From: Agarophyton chilense
Lineage: Eukaryota; Rhodophyta; Florideophyceae; Gracilariales; Gracilariaceae
Direction: 5' to 3'
DNA: 64,000 bases
Assembly: GCA_030374765.1 (NCBI GenBank)
Contig: JARGXX010000113.1
Location: 682,001-746,000, forward strand
In this document: positions 33,268 through 42,290 of the stretch, piece by piece
Numbering within the stretch: the first letter of the stretch is position 1
Layout: each line of letters starts with the position of its first letter
The notes under the pieces: model-generated
The model's input: the letters and a program-made list of their open reading frames with translations, nothing else
What the model was told of the DNA's origin: nothing
Databases searched by the model: none
Program-made: the position numbers and the translations under genes

Positions 33268-34318
33268 TTATCCCTCTTGGGCGTTTACCAGCGTGGCTGG
33301 GAGTGCGGTCTCCGCAAGGCGGTGGTATAGCATTACCGCAGAGCGCGGGAGGTGCTCGATGGGCTCCGGAGTGCCCCACTCCGGCCCGTATCCGTACCAG
33401 CGGGTCCGGTACTGGAGCACCCCGTGCCCATCGTAGCTATGTCCGACGATTCGGTCGAGGACGTACACCTGCACGTAAACTTGCCGGCCTTGCCGGGTGG
33501 TGGTGACCCGAGCCTCAGCGCCGCGTGGTGCTGGGCTCGTCGTCGCCCGTTCCGGGTCACCCGGTCTGTCATTCCGCTCTGCGGTTGTTGCCGGGTTGCC
33601 GGGGCTGCCGTGCCGCTTCGCGGAAGTTGCCGGCGCGGCCGGGTTGTGTTTCCGCTGGGCGGTAGGGGCTTCCCTGAAGTCCGCCCTTACCGCGAGTTTG
33701 CGGGGGTCCTTCTGTCTTGGTGACTGGTTCGCTGGAGGCCTCCGCTTGTTTTGCGGCATGCGGCGTTCCCATTGGTGGGCAGTTTCCGCCGTGCGGTGCG
33801 CCGCGGGCGGTGAGTGGTTCACCGTCCCGGCGATCCGCCTCCGGGGGGTGGCTGTCAGCCAATGACCGGGATGCCGGGTGCCCATTGGTCCGATCTCCCG
33901 CCCGGGTCACGTGACCTTGAGGACGGGTGGTCGGGCCGTCGCGGACAGTTGGCTCCGATTGTTCGGCAAGGGAGGCGGTTTTCGACTTGTCGTTGGGCCC
34001 CTTTTCCCCCATGGGGTTCGTACCGTTCTCAACGGAGTGGCTCGCTAGACCTGCTTGCGCAGCGCCCGCCGGAGTATCGGTATCGGCCGAAACGCTCGGT
34101 GTGCAACCGCGAATGTGCGGGGAGCCCTTAGTCGCTTCCACGCGATGCGGAGCGTCCGTAGGGTCTCCCTTCCCGGCTTCGGGTCTTCGAGCGCCTCGGT
34201 TCCCCTTGCGGGGTTGCGTGGCGGTCGGATTGACCGCCGCGTCCCGCGGGAGCGGAGTGGCGTCCGGCGACGATGCCGGATGCCCGCTCGGGGGCCTTGC
34301 CCGGGGTGTCCGGTTCAA
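33268..34318 (-). pseudogene. E2 pol tail with chromodomain
   Basis: Past the TAA at 34325 the pol frame continues as a Pro/Thr/Ala-rich, low-complexity tail to 33569. In an overlapping frame (33268-33885) lies a chromodomain: YVLDRIVGHSYDG...LQYRTRWYGYGPEW...EPIEHL, matching the Tyr-Val-x-x-Ile, Tyr-x-x-Arg-Trp-x-Gly-Tyr and Trp/Glu-Pro pattern. A frameshift between about 33885 and 33570 is needed to join them. The position at the C-terminus of integrase is as in chromoviruses and in E1. Confidence 0.75.
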
Positions 34319-34324
34319 CTTCCG

Positions 34325-37300
34325 TTACGACGGCGATGCTTCCGCGATTGAGCGGGTGCCCTCCCCCTCCTTAGACGGAGCGACGGGTGATGGTGGGCTA
34401 GCCGCATGGCGGGTAAAAATACCGCTGCGCGGCGCCCGTAAGGGTAGCTGGCCGCGAGGGCCAGGTGTTTCCGGCATTGCCGGTGGTTCCGATAAAGTCG
34501 GTATATCGGAGAGACCCCGTGAGGGGTGCGGTACGACGGCGGGGCGTGGTGCCACCGTTGTACCCGTGGTATCCGAGGCCGTTTCGACGGGGGCTGATGC
34601 TTTTTCCGCCTGCGGCGGTGGGGCGGCTACGATGCCGTCCTGTGAAAGACGTTCGTGGTCGCCGTTCTTGTCCACCACAACGGTGCCGGGGAGGGAGGAC
34701 ACGACCCAGGACGGACCTTCAGCGACAGGCGAGAGCTTGTGACGCTTGTCGGTCCGGGGGTTGTAGTACTCCCGGCGAACGAACACGTAGGTTCCCGGCT
34801 TGGGCGGTGCCGGTAGTGGTCCGCGTAAGCGGTTATCAAAGTCCCGCTTGTAGGCGGCCTGGGCACGTTCCATGGACTTCCGGGCGACCGGTACGAGCTT
34901 GGTAAGCCAGTTCTTCCACTTGAGGCGGTATTGACCCACGGATGGGAAAGAGGTGACCCTGTGTTGGGGTTCGACCGCCACTGGCGGGGGTGTCCTGGAG
35001 AGCACAAGCTCGAAGAGAGTCAGACCGGTTGTCCGGTGAACCTGTGTGTTGTAGGCGTAGGTGATAGCATCAGAATAAATGTCCCACGTCATTCGGTGAT
35101 CGGATACGTAGGAGCGTAGCGACGCGAGTAGGGTGCGGTTGAAGCGTTCCACCTGCCCGTTTGTTTGCGGGTGGTAGGTGGTAGTAAACAGGTTCTTGAC
35201 GTCGAGGATGCGGCAGACGCCCTGAAAGAACTTAGAGGCGAACTGCTTACCGTTATCGGATAGAACCTCTATCGGAGGGCCATAAACGAACGCCCAGTGC
35301 GTAACGAAGGCGTTCGCAACCGTGAAAGCGGTGATCTTCCGTAAAGGTACGGTGCGCACCAGCTTCGAAAAGTGGTCAGTGATAACCAAGAGGAACTTTT
35401 TTCCCTTGCGCGTCTTGAGTAGAGGCCCGAGAACGTCGATTGCGACAAACTCGAGGGGCGCCCTTGCGGGGAAAAGCTTCATCCGTTTGGAGTGCTTCCG
35501 GAGTTTCACCCGGTTCTTTGCGCATTGGGTGCAGAACTGCACCGTAGCGTAGCAATCAACCGCCATAGCGGGCCAATAAAAGTCCCTTCGCAGGGTTAGA
35601 TAAAGTTTTCTCCCACCGGAGTGTCCCCCGAGGGTCTGGTAGTGTGAGAGGTGGAGCACCCTGGTTTGCAGGGTGTGCGGGACCACGATCTGGGATCGGT
35701 GGTCCACCGTCCGGACGAGGTAACCGATGTCGTTTACCTCGAACGGGAGGTCCTCTCCACCGTTTAGGCGGGCCCGTATGTGCGTGCAGAACGGGTCGCC
35801 GAACTGTTCTAGGATCATCTCCTCGGTGGAGATGGGTACAAAGGTCCCGGGTACGGGTGTTTCATTCTCGCGCGCTGCGAGTAGCTCATCCATTTCCATT
35901 GTGTCTTCCCCGGTTTCGGGCCAATCCGACTCCGTCGGTGTTTCCCCTTCCAAGGTAAAGCACGGGATCTCGTCGACCTCCGGGTCGGCAAGTGCTTCAC
36001 CTGTCGTAGGTAACCGAGAGAGGGCGTCCGCTTGGGTGTTCTGGGCACCGTTTTTGTAGACGACCTCGAAGTCGAATTCCGCTAAGCGGAGGCGCCACCG
36101 CATTAAGCGGCCAGAAGGATCTGCGATGTTCAGCAGCCACCTCAACGAGGCATGGTCCGTGTACACGGTGAAATGAACGCCCATGAGGTATGGGCGCAGA
36201 GTGGATAGCGCCCAGACCACTGCGAGGCACTCCTTCTCGGAGACCGAGTAGTTGCGCTCGTGGACGTTCAGCGTGCGGGACCAATAGCCAATTGGTTTGC
36301 GTTCCCCCTCGGGGGTGGTTTGGAACAGTGCGCAGCCCACCTGGTGGTCACTGGCGTCGGTGTCGATGGAGTAGGGAAGCCCAGATTTGGGCAAAGATAG
36401 GATGGGAGCTGTCGTAACTGCCTTAATCAAGGAGCGAAAAGATTCCGACTGATCGGTGGTAAATGGCGCAAGCTTCGGTGGCTGGCCCTTCCGCAGTAGC
36501 GCGTTTAGCGGAGCGGCGATATCCGAGAAACTCGGTATACACAGTCGATAGACGTTGACCAGACCTAAAAAGGATCGGAGCTCCGTTTGAGTACGGGGCT
36601 CCTTCGCCTCGCAGAGGGACTTGATACGAACTTGTTCGATCAATAACCGCCCTGGACGGATGAAGTGCCCGAGATACTTCACCGTGTCGGTGAAGAACTC
36701 GCACTTCCTCAACTTGAGGGTTATTCCTGCGTCTCGCAGTACGGTCATCACGTCCCGCACGTGGGTCAGGTGATCGTCCAGGTTTCTGGAAAATACAATG
36801 ATGTCGTCCAAGTAGACAAGGCACGTGCGCCACTTGAAACGCGACATCAGTTTGTCTATTGCCCTTTGAAAGGTGGCCGGTGCATTGGTTAAACCAAACG
36901 GCATCCGCTTGAAGCGGTAGGAACCCGAGTGGCAAACAAACGCGGTTTTGTCTCGGTCCTCTTCCCGGACTGGGACTTGCCAATAGCCCCAGTTAGCATC
37001 CAGAGCCGTAAACACGGTAGCGTCCCCGAGCGAGTCTATACACTCGTCCATGCGCGGGATCGGGTAGGTGTCCCTCACGGTGACGGCATTGAGGCGGCGG
37101 TAGTCAACGCAAAACCGCCACGTGCCGTCAGCCTTGAGGGCCAGCACCACCGGTGAAGCCCAAGGAGATTGGGCGGGCTCGATGACTCCAGCACGGAGCA
37201 TCTTGTCCACCTGAAATTCTTCCTCCTCCCGAGCTTTCGATCCCGCCCTGTAAGGGGGTTGTGCAACCGGACGCGCGTCCGGTAGCAAGTCTATCGGATG

Positions 37301-37843
37301 TTCGGTTGTATTGATCTCACCCAGTGAGCCGTCCCACATTGTGGTAAACTCGCGTAGCATTCCGCGTAAGCGGTCCCGGTGTGAGACCGGTACATGACTC
37401 AGGTCCAGGTCCTCGAGGGCCTTGATCGGGTCTATCTTATCGTAGCTCGTAGGCTGTGCCCTGGTGTCAGGTGTGGGAACCGACGAGGTCGGAAATGCAT
37501 CCGTCTTGACGGTTTTATCGAGCGCCAACTGCTGGGCCTCCCCGGAGGTTTCTGCACCGGATACCGGGAGACCATCCTCGGTAGAGGGAGTTATTCCGAG
37601 TACTTCGGCAGCCGTCACCTTTGTAGGGAGCATCGCGAGCGGGTGCGGCGTCACAGACCCAATTACTTGGTTCTTTGTCAGCGTCTGGGGAGCCTTTCCC
37701 AGATTGGCAACCAACACCCTGAAAGGGGAATTCGGCGTGACTTGCACGATTCCGTTCGCAACGGTTAACTGAAATTTCTCGTACAACGAGGGCAAGGGCT
37801 GAACAACCCGAAGACCGTGTTGACGGGAATTGACTGAAACCAT
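34325..37843 (-). CDS. pol: E2 Pol: reverse transcriptase, RNase H, integrase
   Basis: A 1172-residue open frame beginning at ATG 37843, which is probably internal to the protease-Pol polyprotein. Residues 1-150 are the protease-RT linker. RT covers about 200-400 with FCVDYRRLN (244-252), MPFGLTNAPATFQR (314-327) and the active site YLDD (344-347). RNase H has DTDAS (494-498), YTDHASLRWLL (561-571) and QADALSR (604-610). Integrase has the His-His-Cys-Cys zinc site (731-774, both Cys in CTQC) and the catalytic triad Asp803 (AIDVLGP), Asp863 (LSDNGKQF) and Glu899 (NGQVERFNR). All catalytic residues are present. The frame ends TAA at 34325 in a Pro-rich tail; E3 is open well beyond that point, so the stop may be a lesion. 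Upstream it is out of register with the protease because of a shift near 37965 that E3 lacks. Confidence 0.95.
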   Translation of the reverse strand: MVSVNSRQHGLRVVQPLPSLYEKFQLTVANGIVQVTPNSPFRVLVANLGKAPQTLTKNQVIGSVTPHPLAMLPTKVTAAEVLGITPSTEDGLPVSGAETSGEAQQLALDKTVKTDAFPTSSVPTPDTRAQPTSYDKIDPIKALEDLDLSHVPVSHRDRLRGMLREFTTMWDGSLGEINTTEHPIDLLPDARPVAQPPYRAGSKAREEEEFQVDKMLRAGVIEPAQSPWASPVVLALKADGTWRFCVDYRRLNAVTVRDTYPIPRMDECIDSLGDATVFTALDANWGYWQVPVREEDRDKTAFVCHSGSYRFKRMPFGLTNAPATFQRAIDKLMSRFKWRTCLVYLDDIIVFSRNLDDHLTHVRDVMTVLRDAGITLKLRKCEFFTDTVKYLGHFIRPGRLLIEQVRIKSLCEAKEPRTQTELRSFLGLVNVYRLCIPSFSDIAAPLNALLRKGQPPKLAPFTTDQSESFRSLIKAVTTAPILSLPKSGLPYSIDTDASDHQVGCALFQTTPEGERKPIGYWSRTLNVHERNYSVSEKECLAVVWALSTLRPYLMGVHFTVYTDHASLRWLLNIADPSGRLMRWRLRLAEFDFEVVYKNGAQNTQADALSRLPTTGEALADPEVDEIPCFTLEGETPTESDWPETGEDTMEMDELLAARENETPVPGTFVPISTEEMILEQFGDPFCTHIRARLNGGEDLPFEVNDIGYLVRTVDHRSQIVVPHTLQTRVLHLSHYQTLGGHSGGRKLYLTLRRDFYWPAMAVDCYATVQFCTQCAKNRVKLRKHSKRMKLFPARAPLEFVAIDVLGPLLKTRKGKKFLLVITDHFSKLVRTVPLRKITAFTVANAFVTHWAFVYGPPIEVLSDNGKQFASKFFQGVCRILDVKNLFTTTYHPQTNGQVERFNRTLLASLRSYVSDHRMTWDIYSDAITYAYNTQVHRTTGLTLFELVLSRTPPPVAVEPQHRVTSFPSVGQYRLKWKNWLTKLVPVARKSMERAQAAYKRDFDNRLRGPLPAPPKPGTYVFVRREYYNPRTDKRHKLSPVAEGPSWVVSSLPGTVVVDKNGDHERLSQDGIVAAPPPQAEKASAPVETASDTTGTTVAPRPAVVPHPSRGLSDIPTLSEPPAMPETPGPRGQLPLRAPRSGIFTRHAASPPSPVAPSKEGEGTRSIAEASPS

Positions 37844-38511
37844 AACCTGGCTCTCCGGGGGTATGGTGACTGACGAGGCAATGCGTAGCTTTGTAGAATC
37901 CCGGTTCGCCGGTGTGGGTTCCTGCGCAGCAGGTAGAGGAACGTGTTTCTTCGATGCCCGCTCAGCGGTTGACGAACAATGGGGACGGTCGATCCGTCCT
38001 CAAGTTCCACCTGCTTAAGGCGTGGGCGGATGCCGTCGACAAACCTGTCGCAGTAGTCACATCCCAGTATAACTGGCGCGGCCAGCGAGCGGGACGCAAT
38101 AAAAGTTAGTTTAACCACCATCCGCCTTAGCCTGACGACCAGGTCGATCACACCAGCCGTTTTCAACGGGTTGTTATTGGCATCTGAGACGTCGGGTACC
38201 GTTTCAGAACGGATGAGTGACCGCAATGGCGGGGGTAAAACCGATTTCACAATAAAGTTCGGCCCAGCACCTGTATCCAGGACAGTGAGATATCTCACCA
38301 TAAACTGCGTGTGCAGACCAAGGTCAGCGTTAACCTTGTAGTTACGCTTGGCCATTACCAAGACTCTATCCGGGATCCGGTTATTTTTAATCCGTATCCA
38401 CGGTCGACGCAAAACACCGAGGTGTTTAGAGTCCGCGTCTGCGGTGTCCTTCCTTGTCAGGATTTTCACCGGGGAGCGAGGCACCGGCGCCTCGGGCGTC
38501 GTCAGCCTCAA
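37765..38511 (-). pseudogene. E2 retroviral-type aspartic protease, frameshifted into Pol
   Basis: Contains the active-site loop VLDTGAGPNF and the C-terminal VILGCDYCDRF block of gypsy proteases, preceded by a basic segment (MAKRNYKV) shared with E3. In E3 the protease reads on into RT in one frame. Here the register is lost after PIVRQPL (about 37965), and the correct continuation (KKHVPLPAAQEP) is in the frame of the downstream Pol. The frame is open upstream through KRIEGVSPSGEAS to the Gag stop, so translation starts by frameshifting from Gag, not at an ATG. Confidence 0.88.
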
Positions 38512-38524
38512 CTCTGAGGACGCC

Positions 38525-38559
38525 TCTCCCGAAGGGGAGACTCCCTCTATTCTTTTCCC
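38525..38559 (-). promoter_or_regulatory. Probable -1 ribosomal frameshift signal, Gag to protease (E2)
   Basis: On the minus strand the Gag frame reads CAG GGA AAA GAA TAG, giving the slippery heptamer G-GGA-AAA at 38559-38553, three codons before the Gag stop. Twelve bases later a hairpin TCTCCC-CTTC-GGGAGA (38540-38525) follows. The protease frame is -1 relative to Gag and open from here. E3 has the identical hairpin and spacing. Confidence 0.7.
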
Positions 38560-40069
38560 TGTACAGGGTCCTGGTCGGGCGAAGGCCCGACTTCCTCGGC
38601 AACGAGTGCATGATACCGTTGCACGGTAGCTACCGCAGGAGCGGGTTGAGATCCACCAGCGTGGTTTGGCGCTGGTGCGGCGCGTGCCGGCTGAGCCGGT
38701 TTGAACCGAGAATTTGGAGTGTGAGCCAATGCGTTGGGGAAGTCCGTCTTCGCGCGGAGATTTGACGTGAGTGGCACGGAGCCCTTCTCCTGCGGGGAGA
38801 GGGCTTCGTAATTATCCACTACTCGCGCCATATCGCGTAGCGATAAAAGGCATTGCGGGGAGGTGTGCCCGCGCTCGTAGCACAAGTGGCACACCAACGT
38901 CACTCCCGCGTTTCGCGGTACGGCATTCAGAGCATCGGTGTATCTTCCGGGTTCCCGGTTTCCAACCCATCCAGGGCGCTGACTTCGTGTCATTCCGTTT
39001 GAGTACGGCATACGGAGGGCCGGAGTACGGCGGTCATTTAGATAGAAGACCTGCCCGTTCTCCGTGTCCCTTGCGGTTGAGTCAACCGAGCCATCCGTCG
39101 TAGACGGTAATTCCGTTGTCGGAATAGATAAACCATCGTGATGGATGACATTCATATTGTCATAACCCTGTTTGCGGATGCCATCCGTCGCAAATGACGG
39201 TGAAGAAGAGTCTGACTCAAGCAGCAATGCTTTAGCGGCCTTCGACCGGGTTCCCGGATTGCGTGCACGTAGTGCATCTCCCTCTGCGCGGGCAAACTGT
39301 ACGAGTTCAAGGTAGGTCACCTTCGGCTCTTGTTCCCTGTAACGGGCGACAAGAGTCTTGATGGCTGGATCCAAGCCATCAATGAACATCGTACAGCGTT
39401 CCCCAGCGGGGTATACATTACCACAACGGTGGAAAGCCTTATTCAGGCGTACCGAGTAATCGGTCTCGAGCCGCCGGAGCGTTGTCGAGTGTCTCGCAAA
39501 GCGAGTATTGCCGCTTGTATCGCGGAGTTGGTTGCGTAGGAACGCAGGAGGTACTGCACGGCCTCGGGCCAGCAGGTCACACCTCCTTCGGATGCTCGCG
39601 ACGAGCCCCGAACCGACAAAAACTGATCTTCAGCGACAGCCCGTAGAAAGAAGGGTAGAGCCACGTAGGCTTGTCCTTCGTTCATTCCGAGTATATCGGC
39701 TTCCGCTACAAAGCGGTGTAGGAAATCCAAGACCAGAATTGGATCATCCCCAGTAAATGACTGGTTACGAAGTGAAAGCTGCATCCGCTTGATGCAGTCT
39801 TTCACTTTACCCGTGCCACGCGGTGTCCGACCTAAAGAGGAATCTTCTAGCCGGTAATACCGGTAAAACAGGAGTGTCCTGTACAGAGGGTTGGTGGGCT
39901 TCAAGGGTTTGAGGCCCGGATGTCGCCGACCCTTGGGGCGCGACCGGATGGCCCCGTAGGTGGCAGAGGACCGCTTTGAGCGGGAAGAGCGCCCATAACG
40001 ATCCTGTGGGTCATCGCTCACCGACGAATCGGAACTCTCCGAGTCACTCGGTTTACCGTCCGACTCAGA
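38547..40069 (-). pseudogene. gag: E2 Gag part 2: capsid-like domain and zinc knuckle
   Basis: Continues in frame directly after the stop at 40070-40072. It begins with a Ser/Asp-rich linker and RSSRSKRSSAT, then the capsid-like helical domain (KRMQLSLRNQSFTGDDPILVLDFLHRF..., SVRGSSRASEGGVTCWPEAVQYLLRSY). A frameshift near 39475 breaks it after LRDTRQRSG. The rest (FIDGLDPAIKTLVARY..., zinc knuckle CHLCYERGHTSPQC) is in another frame to the TAG at 38547. E3 has the whole in one frame, which shows the shift to be a lesion. Role: virus-like particle assembly and RNA packaging. Confidence 0.88.
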
Positions 40070-40657
40070 TTATGAGTTGGACGGGTGTCCGTGCTTACGG
40101 TTAGAATCCCGGTTCTTCCGGCTCTTCCGGTTCCGCGACTGGGTCTCTCTATGAGAGACAACCGGTCTAGCCGCGTTCGCGGGCGAGGTTAAAGTCCTCT
40201 CGACCGACTCAAGTCGGCTTCGGAGACGCTCGAAGCGATTCTCCATACCTTCTACGAAGGAAGACAGAGCGCCAAAACACTCGAGTAGTGTATTGACGTC
40301 CGACCGCAATACGCGGATATCCTCGGCTAACTCACTTGTAGGGGGGTTAGCGAGGCTTCCTTGTAAAGAGGTGAACTCCCTCGAGAGGGTATTGTGAGCA
40401 GCCCGCAGGGAGCGGAGCTGCTCTTCCAAGCGTACAATCCGCGCTTGGTCGACCAACCGCGGAGGCGGAGAAACCAGCGTTGCGATGGTCGTTAACCCGG
40501 AACCGGGCTGCGGGTCTTCAGTGCCGGTGACCGGTATCTTCCGGGAAGCCGGTGTTGGAGCCAGGGCCTGTGGAACATCAGTGCCCCTGGCATCACCGCT
40601 TTGGCGGGAACGGCTGCGTGTTGCAGGAGGCTCCATGCTAGGCGGTTTCCTTGGCAT
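40070..40657 (-). CDS. gag: E2 Gag part 1: coiled-coil N-terminal protein, 195 residues
   Basis: Starts at ATG 40657 (a second ATG at 40636 aligns with the E3 start region) and ends TAA at 40070-40072. N-terminal half Pro/Thr-rich; then a coiled coil (ARIVRLEEQLRSLRAAHNTL), the shared DIRVLRSDVNTLLECFG block and a second helix; the end is basic and Ser-rich (RNRKSRKNRDSNRKHGHPSNS). In E3 the homologous protein also ends in SNS followed by a stop (TGA), and in both elements the same frame continues into the capsid-like part. Either the stop is read through at some rate or the two halves are made separately. Confidence 0.82.
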   Translation of the reverse strand: MPRKPPSMEPPATRSRSRQSGDARGTDVPQALAPTPASRKIPVTGTEDPQPGSGLTTIATLVSPPPRLVDQARIVRLEEQLRSLRAAHNTLSREFTSLQGSLANPPTSELAEDIRVLRSDVNTLLECFGALSSFVEGMENRFERLRSRLESVERTLTSPANAARPVVSHRETQSRNRKSRKNRDSNRKHGHPSNS

Positions 40658-40759
40658 TGGCCACACCGTCTCGACGGAAGAATATAAAGCAAACCGGTGA
40701 GACCGGAGAAAACCCGTTAAACGGAAAACAACCTCAGAGAGGACACAAGCGGTCTTGAC

Positions 40760-40777
40760 TTCTAAGTCGGGAGACCA
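40760..40777 (-). other. Primer-binding site of E2
   Basis: Minus strand TGGTCTCCCGACTTAGAA, three bases after the 5' LTR; identical to those of E1 and E3. Confidence 0.85.
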
Positions 40778-40780
40778 ATT

Positions 40781-41633
40781 TGTAGGACAATGCCCCCAAG
40801 GGGGAAAACGTACGAAGACGTCCGGATCTTCCTCTCACGAGGTAACCGGCGCGGTAGAGCCCTCCCAGGGATCGGCGCGCAATGCCGGGTGTAAGCCGGA
40901 GCCGAACCGTCGCGACGGGCGCAGGGAGGCTGAAAGAAGCCGAGAATATCCGCCGAAGCGGTGCTTGCGTATCCTCTGAGGAGGCAAAACCCACGAGAGT
41001 GGCGAGCACGACAGGTGTCAGTGCGAGCCGCAAGAGCGGGAATTGCCCAATGAAGGGGAGAAAAATGGGAACGGAGGCAAGAGGGCGAGGTTGACTACGA
41101 GTCGCAAGAGGGGACTCGGGAATAGCCGGCACTGCCGGGTGTAGCAAACCGTATACACGGGCGAAACCACGAAAGTGGGAATAGATACCCAACACACGAA
41201 GGCTGCTTGAACGTCCAAGGGGGTTGGGAAGCCGTGCACCACGGGAAATCCCTCCGTAAGGAGTTGTATATCCGCGCAGGCGGTTCGACCCAGAGCCAAG
41301 ATCTGGAAGACCAAGATCACCCTTGTTGGGGAGACTTTACTGGACCGGCGGCCGCGAGGCCAGCGGCCTAAGTACTGTAGTCACCGTAGAATAGAATAAA
41401 TAAAGTCTATCCTAAATAGCTAAATGTCCGTCTAACAAAAGGGGCCAATCTGGCGGCCACGTGTCGCGCGGGCGCTGCGGCCACGTGTATGGCACCCGGT
41501 CCCGCCGGTGCATCACCGGCGTTCCGGCCATCGCCGTGAAACGGATTACTCCTGCTCATAACGAGGTTGCACGCCGGAGGCTCCGGAAAAAACTTAAGTC
41601 CCCAAAAACCTCCCTGGAAGACGTTTCTCTTCA
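40781..41633 (-). repeat. 5' LTR of E2
   Basis: 853 bp, partner of 30259-31111; the outer end is TGAAGA on the minus strand, the inner end TCCTACA. Confidence 0.97.
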
Positions 41634-41638
41634 GGCAT
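41634..41638. repeat. Target-site duplication of E2, right copy
   Basis: GGCAT, identical to 30254-30258. Confidence 0.95.
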
Positions 41639-42290
41639 CAATCCAATGCAGGAGTCCTTGCCGTTTGCATGGATCGGAGGGGCATTGTGGGGCGGAACGC
41701 TTCGATTATGCCTTCCTCAACGTGTTCTCCTTCTGTTCGGTCTGCAAGTTGTCCGTTTCGGGTAACTTTCTGGGTGTAGACGGTTCTGATTTCCGATAAC
41801 CATGCTTCGTGCTTGGGACTGGCCGTGTATCGATCATCTCAAACTCTTTTGACACACGGAGGGCGTGTTGCATGAAAACACGAAAGTTCTTTTTCAGATC
41901 TGCATACGCAAATTGGACGTCCGTTTCCAATCGTACAAGAAGAGATTTGGGCCTTACTGCAGATATAATGTTCGATACGGCCGTCTTCTGCTTGGACTTG
42001 ACTACCCAAATCAACCCATGTCTACGCAAGATTGATATGTATGAAGTAAAAAGGGATTCCATTCTGGATCGGGCAGACCTGTCTGACATATCGATCTTCA
42101 AATTCTTGTCTACTACCTCATCCAAAGCAGAAATCGTGAGGAATTATTTGCGCTCTTTGGATTTAGACTCTAAGTACGCTTGGAGAGCAGTGTCCGTAAG
42201 GTTTTCTACATTCTCTACATCATCGATGAAACAAAGCTCTTTTGTAGACTGTAGCCATTCGGGATCGACACAATGGTAAGATTAACCGAA
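41639..42290 (-). pseudogene. E0 Gag N-terminal part, split from the rest by E2
   Basis: One minus-strand frame carries a helical Gag-like protein (ELCFIDDVENVENLTDTAL..., ALDEVVDKNLKIDM, FTSYISILRRHGLIWVV) with TAA at 42144-42146 and TAA at 41706-41708. It then reaches a zinc-knuckle-like CPSDPCKRQGLLHWIDAC whose last Cys codon lies across the E2 insertion site. The frame matches that of 29175-30253 exactly once E2 and one GGCAT are removed. No E0 LTR was found. Confidence 0.75.

Larger units (their letters stand above)
30259..41633 (-). mobile_element. E2: complete Ty3/gypsy element, 11.4 kb, inserted in E0
   Basis: Two 853-bp LTRs (30259-31111 and 40781-41633) differ at only about 15 positions by my count, roughly 98% identical. 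They are flanked by perfect GGCAT duplications, so the insertion is young. Minus-strand order from the right: 5' LTR, primer-binding site, Gag part 1, Gag part 2, -1 frameshift signal, protease, RT-RNase H-integrase, chromodomain tail, then a 591-codon frame on the opposite strand, polypurine tract and 3' LTR. Lesions seen: frameshifts at about 39475 and 37965. At 11.4 kb it is large for the superfamily because of the antisense region. Confidence 0.97.

Noticed and set aside
34325..34327. Possible programmed stop at the end of E2 Pol
   Set aside because: E3 is open at the aligned place, so the TAA is more likely a lesion than a conserved signal.
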